A stretch of DNA of 6,898 nucleotides from Candidatus Bathyarchaeota archaeon (GTDB taxonomy: Archaea; Thermoproteota; Bathyarchaeia; Bathyarchaeales; Bathyarchaeaceae): assembly GCA_014859755.1 (NCBI GenBank), contig JACUTO010000078.1:1-6898 (forward strand), in the 5' to 3' direction. Under the pieces are notes generated by a model. The model was not told the origin of the DNA and made no database searches. It saw only the letters and a list, made by a program, of their open reading frames with translations. Shown here piece after piece: positions 1 through 4,895 of this stretch (position 1 is the first letter of the stretch; each line of letters starts with the position of its first letter). The position numbers and the translations under genes are program-made.

Positions 1-710
1 TCATGATAGAACTTGTGCACAAAATAGCTAAAAGGGAAGGTATTGGAAATCTACTAGCCAAAGGAACAAAGATCGTTTCAGAAAAACTGAATAAGGGAAC
101 CGAAAAATTTGCTATGCATGTTAAAGGTCTAGAGCTTCCAGCTTATGATCCCAGAGCTGCAAAAATTACCGGGTTGGCCTACGTTAGTGCAAATCGCGGA
201 GGTTGCCATATTACAGGTTACATAGAAGGTCCGACTTTTATGGCAATGCCTTTCCTTATCGTTGAAGAAAGCGATATTGGAGATCAACTTCAAGAAATTC
301 CGGAGACTACTAAGGTTGTCAAGGATATGGAAGATGCGCTTACCGTTTTTGATGCGGTTGGGGGATGTAAATTTATGGGAATGGTTTTAACTGCAGAGGA
401 TTGGGCAACTTTGATATCGAATCTTACAGGTTGGAAATTTGATGTAAGTGATTTTAGAAGAACCGGTGAGAGAATCTACAATCTTGAAAGAGCCTTTAAC
501 GTAAGAGAGGGATTAACCAGAGCCGATGACACCCTTCCAAAGCGTTTATTAGAGGAACCGTTGCCCGAAGGCCCGGCTAAAGGACATGTAGTAAATCTAG
601 AGCCGCTCTTAGACGCTTATTACGAGTTTCGAGGATGGGACAAGAACGGCAAACCAACTCCTGAGAAGCTTAAAGAACTCGGATTAGATTGGGTGATTAA
701 GGAGATCTAA
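1..710 (+). CDS. Aldehyde:ferredoxin oxidoreductase (AOR family), C-terminal part, 5' end outside window
   Basis: This is the C-terminal 235 or so residues of a cytoplasmic tungstopterin enzyme. The family oxidises aldehydes to carboxylates with ferredoxin as acceptor (or the reverse) and is about 600 residues long. The in-frame ATG at 3 is almost certainly internal, since the frame is open to the edge. Numbering from that Met, the visible marks are VKGLELPAYDPRAA (40-53), NRGGCH (64-69), DAVGGCKF (117-124), and a typical end with YYEFRGWDKNGKPTPEKL (206-223). Cys122 should be the fourth [4Fe-4S] ligand, and the surrounding Asp/Gly residues should contact the pterin. His69 is probably the active-site His counterpart (inference). 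The CxxCxxxC ligands and first pterin site lie upstream of the window. The acyl-CoA synthetase follows on the same strand, which suggests that the acid formed is activated to a CoA ester. The exact subfamily (AOR, FOR, GOR or other) cannot be fixed from this part. The family call is firm. Confidence 0.93.
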   Translation, partial: MIELVHKIAKREGIGNLLAKGTKIVSEKLNKGTEKFAMHVKGLELPAYDPRAAKITGLAYVSANRGGCHITGYIEGPTFMAMPFLIVEESDIGDQLQEIPETTKVVKDMEDALTVFDAVGGCKFMGMVLTAEDWATLISNLTGWKFDVSDFRRTGERIYNLERAFNVREGLTRADDTLPKRLLEEPLPEGPAKGHVVNLEPLLDAYYEFRGWDKNGKPTPEKLKELGLDWVIKEI

Positions 711-715
711 TAGCG

Positions 716-728
716 ACAAAACTTAAAC
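716..728 (+). promoter_or_regulatory. Possible internal promoter (BRE/TATA-like) before the acyl-CoA synthetase
   Basis: GACAAAA runs into CTTAAAC; the TATA-like CTTAAA sits at 722-727. An archaeal TSS about 26 bases downstream would fall near 751, leaving a leader of roughly 25 bases that holds the GGTGA ribosome binding site. The ligase could therefore have its own promoter as well as read-through from the oxidoreductase gene. A short AT-rich match like this can occur by chance. Confidence 0.25.
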
Positions 729-732
729 ATCA

Positions 733-759
733 GATACCTGATTATGATTACCTCAGTAT
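733..759 (+). repeat. Imperfect tandem repeat in the leader of the acyl-CoA synthetase
   Basis: GATACCTGATTAT (733-745) is followed directly by GATTACCTCAGTAT (746-759). They are two near-identical units of 13 and 14 bases. Each carries a TACCT core complementary to the AGGTG of the ribosome binding site at 765-771. TTACCT (748-753) can pair with AGGTGA (765-770) with one T-G wobble and an 11-base loop. This could be a tandem operator or an RNA switch that hides the binding site. Nothing else in the window repeats it. Confidence 0.45.
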
Positions 760-764
760 AGGGT

Positions 765-771
765 AGGTGAG
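765..771 (+). promoter_or_regulatory. Ribosome binding site that selects the TTG start of the acyl-CoA synthetase
   Basis: AGGTGAG matches the archaeal anti-Shine-Dalgarno sequence and ends 4 bases before TTG at 776. The upstream GTG at 767 lies inside this motif and directly follows an in-frame TAG (764-766), so it is an unlikely start. ATG at 788 would be 16 bases away, which is too far. Confidence 0.6.
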
Positions 772-775
772 AGCC

Positions 776-2476
776 TTGGCTAAGAAAATGACTTATGCTG
801 ATAAGCCTTGGCTGAAAAGCTATTTCTTGGGTCCGTTCAAACTCCCAAAAACCATGGAGCCATACCCCAAAATACCTGTTTACAAGTTTCTATATGATTC
901 TGCAGCTAGGCATCCCAACCAAATTGCATGCGTCTATTTAGAGAAGGAAATGACTTACAAGGAGTTAAAGCTCCATGTGGATAAGCTAGCAACCGCACTT
1001 GCGGATTTAGGTGTGAAGAAAGGCGACAAAGTTGCAACAATTCTTCCAAATTGTCCGCAGTTCATCATAAGCGATTATGCAATAATGAGACTAGGGGCAG
1101 TACATGTTCCAATCAGTATATTGCACAAAGCTCCCGATCTGGTATATGAATTAGGCGAATCTGGAGCTGAAACAGTAATTTGCTCTTATAGACGTCTTGA
1201 GCGTGTTAATTCAATAAAAGATAAAACAAAAATTAAGAACATAATTTTTACACCTGTATCCATATTCCCTGATTATTCCTTGCCTGAAATAAAAGAAGTG
1301 TCTGGTGCTCATCTACTAGAAGACTTGATAGAAAAATACGAGCCTAAACCTCCAAAAGTTGAAATAAACCCCACGGAAGACTTGGCACTACTGCCTTTTA
1401 CCGGAGGCACAACAGGAGTCCCGAAAGGCACTATGTTAACTCATTACAACCTAACTACTAACATGATTCAGTCAACACATTGGATGATGAAACCTCTAGA
1501 AGTGGCAGTTAAAGGGAAAGCCTCTGCAGTAATATGTGTTCCTGTTTTCCATCAATATGGACATTGGGCCGTACACATGTCCATTTCTTGGGCTCTCCGC
1601 ATGTTTTTGACGGATCCAAGAGATATCGATAAAATCGTAGGAATAATAAAAAAATATCGTCCTTTTATGGTTCTGGGTGTTCCCACCCACTATATGCTAT
1701 TACTTACTAAGGACCTTCCGAAGATGCCGATTTTCTGTTATTCTGGTGCAGCTGCTCTTCCTCCAGACGTTGCAAAAGAATTTGAGAAGAAAATTGGTGT
1801 CCCACTGGGTGAGGGATATGGTATGACAGAAGCAACTTGCGCTGTTCATATAAATCTTTCAGCACTTTCAAAAGTCACTGGGTTCATGGCAAATGTAAAA
1901 AGATCTATTGGAGTACCGATTCCTGATACCGAAGTTAAAATCGTTAATCCGGAGACTGGTGAGGAAGTTCCATTCGGCGAAACTGGTGAACTGTACATTC
2001 GCGGTCCTCAAATTATGAAAGGTTATTGGCCAACTCCAGGCAAAGGTTTGAAAGATGGTTGGCTTGCCACTGGCGACATTGGAAAAATGGGTGAAGACGG
2101 CTACTTCTACATCGTTGACCGAGTCAAGGACATGATTAACGTATCAGGGATGAAAGTCTACTCCAGAGTAGTTGACGATGTTTTATATGAGCACCCAGCA
2201 GTCGGTGTGGCAGGAGCCATTGGAATTCCAGATCCAGAGCGCCCGGGTAGTGAAAGAGTAAAGGCTTTTATAACGTTAAAGGAGGGGTACGACGGCAAAG
2301 TCACTGCTGATGACATAATCAAATATTGTAGAGAAAAACTTCCACCATACGCTGTACCGAAGTTCGTTGAGTTTAGAAAGGATTTGCCATTAACTCTTGC
2401 CATGAAAATTTTTAAGAGAAAACTTAAGGAAGAAGAAATAGCTAAGATGAAAGAAAAAGGGGAAATAGCTGGTTAA
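776..2476 (+). CDS. AMP-forming acyl-CoA synthetase (long-chain fatty acid-CoA ligase-like)
   Basis: It activates a carboxylic acid with ATP to an acyl adenylate and then a CoA thioester, in the cytoplasm. TTG at 776 is chosen because AGGTGAG stands just before it; GTG 767 adds three residues. From TTG the protein has 566 residues, normal for the ANL superfamily. Motifs in order: phosphate loop TGGTTGVPKG (about 209-218), YGMTE (348-352), TGD (432-434), DRVKD (448-452) at the hinge, and the C-terminal lid with the probable adenylation lysine in LAMKIFKR (Lys544). The lid reads VYSRVVDDVL, where relatives usually have a Pro and two Glu (as in YPREIEEVL). There is no signal peptide or obvious membrane helix. 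The gene lies 65 bases after the aldehyde oxidoreductase gene, which suggests that the acid product is activated. Chain length cannot be read from sequence; medium or long chain is a guess from family resemblance. Confidence 0.93.
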   Translation: MAKKMTYADKPWLKSYFLGPFKLPKTMEPYPKIPVYKFLYDSAARHPNQIACVYLEKEMTYKELKLHVDKLATALADLGVKKGDKVATILPNCPQFIISDYAIMRLGAVHVPISILHKAPDLVYELGESGAETVICSYRRLERVNSIKDKTKIKNIIFTPVSIFPDYSLPEIKEVSGAHLLEDLIEKYEPKPPKVEINPTEDLALLPFTGGTTGVPKGTMLTHYNLTTNMIQSTHWMMKPLEVAVKGKASAVICVPVFHQYGHWAVHMSISWALRMFLTDPRDIDKIVGIIKKYRPFMVLGVPTHYMLLLTKDLPKMPIFCYSGAAALPPDVAKEFEKKIGVPLGEGYGMTEATCAVHINLSALSKVTGFMANVKRSIGVPIPDTEVKIVNPETGEEVPFGETGELYIRGPQIMKGYWPTPGKGLKDGWLATGDIGKMGEDGYFYIVDRVKDMINVSGMKVYSRVVDDVLYEHPAVGVAGAIGIPDPERPGSERVKAFITLKEGYDGKVTADDIIKYCREKLPPYAVPKFVEFRKDLPLTLAMKIFKRKLKEEEIAKMKEKGEIAG

Positions 2477-2480
2477 AGGT

Positions 2481-2520
2481 AAGGTTTACTTCTACGGCTA
2501 GAAGTCCACCTTCTTTCCTT
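2481..2520 (+). terminator. Hairpin plus pyrimidine tract at the convergent junction, possible terminator
   Basis: Arms AAGGT (2481-2485) and ACTTCTA (2488-2494) pair with TAGAAGT (2499-2505) and ACCTT (2508-2512), around a CGGC loop and a 2x2 internal loop. On the + strand the hairpin begins 4 bases after the ligase stop and runs into a pyrimidine-rich tract (2509-2520). The downstream arm contains most of the alcohol dehydrogenase stop codon and its last codons. Archaeal termination relies mainly on T-rich tracts, so the hairpin may instead stabilise or process the 3' end. Confidence 0.4.
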
Positions 2521-3664
2521 CATATGCATAGATGAAGAGCTTCTTGATGTCCTCCACATCTGGAACCCGTGGGTTCATAAAGGTACAGGATGAATTCGCC
2601 GCTCTCGTCACCAAATCATCTAGTCTCTTCTCAAAATCCTCCCTACTTATCCCCAATTCCTTGATGGAAGCGGGTTCCCCCATCTCACGATCAAGCCTCC
2701 TGACGGCTTCGATCAGCTTTTCCACTGCTTCTTCGTCTGTTTTGGCTTCAATGCCGATGGCTCTAGCGATATCAGCGTATCTTTCCATGGCTTCTCTTGC
2801 GCTGTACTCAATTGAGTACGAGAGGAAAAGGTCTACAGTTCTGCCGTGCGGGACTTTGAAGATGGCGCCAAGGGAGTGGCCCATGGCGTGAGCGATGCCT
2901 ACTTGCGAGTTGCCGAAGGCTATGCCAGCCATGGTGGCTGCGTTATGCATCTTCTCTTTTGCTTCCTTATCTTCAGGATTTCTGTAAGCCCTTGGAAGAT
3001 ATTTGAAAATGATCTGTATCGCTTTGATTGCCAAGGCGTCTGAGAAGTCGTTCCTCCATTGAGAGACGTAAGCCTCTATCGCGTGGGTGAGCGCGTCTAA
3101 GCCCGTGTCTGCCACCAGACTTGGAGGCATGGATTTTGGGAGCTCAGGATCGAGTATAATTATATCAGCTACCATCTCTCTAGAGGGGAGTTCCATCTTC
3201 CTCTCCTCCTTCGCATCGGTGATTATGGATGCCCACGTCGCATCAGCTCCGGTTCCGCTTGTTGTTGGGATGCAGATTAGTTTCGCTTTTTTCCTTAGCT
3301 CGAACTTGGTAAATGGGTTGATCTCCGCAACTTCGATGTCAGGGTTCGCGTAGAGAGGCCATATGGCTTTTGCCGCGTCCATACAGCTGCCGCCACCCAG
3401 TCCGATAAGCCAGTCTGGACCATATTTCCTAGCAATCTCAGCTCCCTTCATTATCGTCTCGATGGATGGTTCGGGCTCAACTTCATCGAAGACTTTCACC
3501 TCCAGCCCAGCCTCTTTTAGGTAATTTGCCACTTTCTCCACAAAATCCAGTTTGTGTATCACCTTGTCCGTGACTATAAGCACCCGCTTCCCCGTGACTT
3601 CTTTCAAGTACTCTAGGGCGCCTTCACCTACTACTATAGTCCTAGGAATTGTAAGCTCCCACAT
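2498..3664 (-). CDS. Iron-containing (group III) alcohol dehydrogenase
   Basis: It interconverts an alcohol and its aldehyde with NAD(P)(H) in the cytoplasm. At 388 residues the protein has the usual family length. The N-terminal nucleotide domain carries GGGS (90-93) with Asp96 and Lys99 in SCMDAAKA, then PTTSGTG (133-139). The metal site is complete: Asp190 and His194 in TGLDALTH, His259 and the conserved His263 in AHAMGH, and His273 in VPHG. The 14-residue spacing of His259 and His273 matches FucO-type enzymes. The end, NPRVPDVEDIKKL, is also typical. ATG at 3664 is the only sensible start, because an in-frame TAG lies 24 bases upstream and no other start codon intervenes. The ribosome site is weak (GGGG about 8 bases upstream). 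The gene follows the SCP2 gene by 35 bases on the same strand and converges on the ligase gene. Substrate range is not readable. The metal may be Fe, Zn or Ni. Confidence 0.95.
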   Translation of the reverse strand: MWELTIPRTIVVGEGALEYLKEVTGKRVLIVTDKVIHKLDFVEKVANYLKEAGLEVKVFDEVEPEPSIETIMKGAEIARKYGPDWLIGLGGGSCMDAAKAIWPLYANPDIEVAEINPFTKFELRKKAKLICIPTTSGTGADATWASIITDAKEERKMELPSREMVADIIILDPELPKSMPPSLVADTGLDALTHAIEAYVSQWRNDFSDALAIKAIQIIFKYLPRAYRNPEDKEAKEKMHNAATMAGIAFGNSQVGIAHAMGHSLGAIFKVPHGRTVDLFLSYSIEYSAREAMERYADIARAIGIEAKTDEEAVEKLIEAVRRLDREMGEPASIKELGISREDFEKRLDDLVTRAANSSCTFMNPRVPDVEDIKKLFIYAYEGKKVDF

Positions 3665-3687
3665 GACATTTTCCCCAAAATTTTTCT

Positions 3688-3699
3688 AAAAAAAGGGGG
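3688..3699 (-). terminator. C5T7 tract after the SCP2 gene, possible archaeal terminator
   Basis: Directly after the SCP2 stop the minus strand reads five C and then seven T, followed by an A/T-rich run to 3677. T-runs of this kind are the usual archaeal termination signal. Because the alcohol dehydrogenase starts only 24 bases further on, the tract may be partly read through. The same A/T block (TTTTTAGAAA) could alternatively be a TATA-like element for a nearly leaderless dehydrogenase transcript. Confidence 0.35.
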
Positions 3700-4104
3700 T
3701 TAGAGGAATTCTGTGGGAACCTTGCTCGCTGTGCCCACCAGTTCTGAGGCGGCTCTGGTGTACTTCATAATCTTTGCCATGCTTCCCGTAAGCTTGAACT
3801 TACGTGTCAGTAGTCCTCGAATGGGTCCTATCTCTCCCTTAATCAGTTTCACCCAGTTTCCGTATTTACCTTCGTAAATGTATTCCGTCTTCTTTGCGTC
3901 TCTGCTCGGCATCACGGCTACTTCTCGGCACTTTCCATGCCAGAGATCCACGTAGAAAACCATTTCCTTTTCTAGTTTGTCGTCGGGATTCGCTATGAAT
4001 AGAAAGTCGCCTTCCCAGTCCTTCGCAGCTTCAGCGTAAGCCTCGTTCTTGTTAACCTCTTCTTTGAACAGTTTGATCCATTCTTCCGACGGGAACTTTG
4101 CCAT
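3700..4104 (-). CDS. Small SCP2-type (sterol carrier protein 2-like) lipid-binding domain protein
   Basis: This is a 134-residue, single-domain soluble protein resembling the SCP2 sterol-transfer family, whose members hold fatty acyl chains or other hydrophobic ligands in a tunnel. What is seen: an amphipathic N-terminal helix (about 4-30), a beta-rich middle (33-92) with FLFIANP, MVFYVDLWHG and EYIYEGKYGNWVKLIKG, and a C-terminal part with RGLLTRKFKLTGSMAKIMKY (96-115), matching the family's usual K/G-x-G-x-x-x-x-x-M ending. The start at 4104 is set by a strong GGAGGTGA four bases upstream. The frame stays open further upstream, but that stretch runs through the promoter region into deoC and lacks domain similarity. 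It probably leads a two-gene unit with the alcohol dehydrogenase 35 bases downstream. A role in delivering or sequestering a hydrophobic alcohol, aldehyde or acyl ligand is inference. Confidence 0.8.
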   Translation of the reverse strand: MAKFPSEEWIKLFKEEVNKNEAYAEAAKDWEGDFLFIANPDDKLEKEMVFYVDLWHGKCREVAVMPSRDAKKTEYIYEGKYGNWVKLIKGEIGPIRGLLTRKFKLTGSMAKIMKYTRAASELVGTASKVPTEFL

Positions 4105-4186
4105 ACCTTCACCTCCAACATTTAGCTTATACACAAAAACATTATGTTCCATATCGACATTTAAGCCTTGAGTTAACAGCTCAGAG
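4105..4186. promoter_or_regulatory. Divergent promoter region between the SCP2 gene and deoC
   Basis: These 82 bases must carry starts for both directions. ATTTAAG (4159-4165) is about 25 bases before the GTG of deoC, the right distance for a TATA box of a leaderless transcript. Read on the minus strand, the same element (CTTAAAT) would place an SCP2 start near 4136, giving a leader of about 32 bases that contains the strong ribosome site. A second minus-strand box, TATAAG (4131-4126), is closer to the SCP2 start and would give an almost leaderless RNA lacking that site, so it seems less likely. The boxes are read by eye and unproven. Confidence 0.5.
4109..4116 (-). promoter_or_regulatory. 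Strong ribosome binding site that fixes the SCP2 start
   Basis: GGAGGTGA on the minus strand, four bases before the ATG at 4104, is an excellent match to the anti-Shine-Dalgarno sequence and the strongest such site in the window. It rules out the longer reading of this frame that would overlap deoC. Confidence 0.85.
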
Positions 4187-4867
4187 GTGTTGACTATAGA
4201 AATTTCGAAGAAGCAATTGGCAAAAATGATCGACCACACACTGATAAAACCCACCGCAACCAAAAATGGCATTGAAAAACTGTGTAAAGAGGCAGAAAAA
4301 TATGGTTTTGGATGCGTTTGCGTCAATTCCGTGTATGTTTCTTTGGCTAAACAACTGTTGAGAGGTACGGGCGTGAAGGTTTGTTCCACTGTTGGCTTCC
4401 CCTTTGGGGCTTCCCTTTCTGAAGTGAAGGCTTTTGAGGCGGAGAAGGCTGTGGAAAGGGGCGCTCAGGAAATAGACATGGTCATCAACATAGGCGCGTT
4501 AAAATCTGGCGATTACGAAACAGTGAAAAAAGACATCGAGACCGTAGTAAATGTCAAACGTTCACACAGAGACTTGGTGATCAAAGTTATCATCGAAACA
4601 GGATACCTAACCACACAGGAAAAGATCGTGGCCTGCAGACTCGCCAAGGAGGCCGGAGCAGATTTCGTGAAAACCTCCACTGGACTTGTCGGAGGAGCCA
4701 CCGTCGAAGATGTCAAGTTGATGCGCAAAACCGTAGGCAAAGACATAGGTGTCAAGGCAGCTGGAGGCATACGGACCTTCAAAGAAGCCTTAGCTATGAT
4801 CGAAGCTGGCGCGAATAGAATTGGAACCAGCAGCGGAGTTGCCATAATCGAGGAGTTTCCCAAGTAA
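4187..4867 (+). CDS. deoC: Deoxyribose-phosphate aldolase (DeoC)
   Basis: It splits 2-deoxyribose 5-phosphate into glyceraldehyde 3-phosphate and acetaldehyde (class I, Schiff base) in deoxynucleoside breakdown. The 226 residues are the usual length for archaeal and bacterial short DeoC. Key motifs: IDHTLIKP (15-22), EIDMVIN (95-101) with catalytic Asp97, FVKTSTG (160-166) with Schiff-base Lys162, VKAAGGIRT (189-197) with Lys190, and the phosphate-binding RIGTSSG (211-217). The N-terminus before IDHT fits a start at GTG 4187; TTG 4190 is nearly as good and ATG 4226 would trim the barrel. No ribosome site precedes GTG 4187, but a TATA-like box lies about 25 bases upstream, so a leaderless mRNA is plausible. 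It is transcribed alone, away from the SCP2 gene and towards argS. Acetaldehyde from this enzyme could feed the neighbouring alcohol dehydrogenase or aldehyde oxidoreductase (inference). Confidence 0.96.
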   Translation: MLTIEISKKQLAKMIDHTLIKPTATKNGIEKLCKEAEKYGFGCVCVNSVYVSLAKQLLRGTGVKVCSTVGFPFGASLSEVKAFEAEKAVERGAQEIDMVINIGALKSGDYETVKKDIETVVNVKRSHRDLVIKVIIETGYLTTQEKIVACRLAKEAGADFVKTSTGLVGGATVEDVKLMRKTVGKDIGVKAAGGIRTFKEALAMIEAGANRIGTSSGVAIIEEFPK

Positions 4868-4895
4868 ATTATGTGACATGCGAAGGCGAATTTAC
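4864..4895. terminator. Inverted repeat spanning both stop codons of convergent deoC and argS
   Basis: GTAAATT (4864-4870) and AATTTAC (4889-4895) are perfect 7-base complements around an 18-base loop that itself begins with the small palindrome ATGTGACAT. The left arm contains the deoC TAA and the right arm contains the argS TAA. The + strand continues into a short T-rich stretch (ATTTTCT). It may act as a bidirectional 3'-end signal. The stems are A/T-rich and would be weak at high temperature. Confidence 0.4.

Noticed and set aside
3..5. ATG at position 3 as the true start of the aldehyde oxidoreductase
   Set aside because: The family has about 600 residues with iron-sulphur and pterin sites upstream, and the frame is open to the window edge, so this Met is internal.
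1496..1690. Short minus-strand frame opposite the acyl-CoA synthetase (and another at 2158-2403)
   Set aside because: Antisense to conserved coding sequence, with no domain or start signal.
2532..3353. Open + strand frames (2532-2891, 2846-3043, 3087-3353) opposite the alcohol dehydrogenase
   Set aside because: They are Ser/Ala-rich shadow frames antisense to a fully conserved enzyme; no ribosome sites or recognisable domains.
3673..3699. Hairpin between the SCP2 and dehydrogenase genes (CCCC with GGGGG around A and T runs)
   Set aside because: The G/C ends can pair, but the A/T runs inside do not align well and leave a two-base loop; the T7 run alone is the better signal.
4105..4389. N-terminal extension of the SCP2 frame to 229 residues
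   Set aside because: It runs backwards through the divergent promoter and about 200 bases of deoC, gives low-complexity sequence without domain similarity, and a strong GGAGGTGA sits right before the internal ATG at 4104.
4513..4863. Minus-strand open frame opposite deoC
   Set aside because: Antisense to catalytic DeoC motifs and composition typical of a mirror frame; no supporting start signal.
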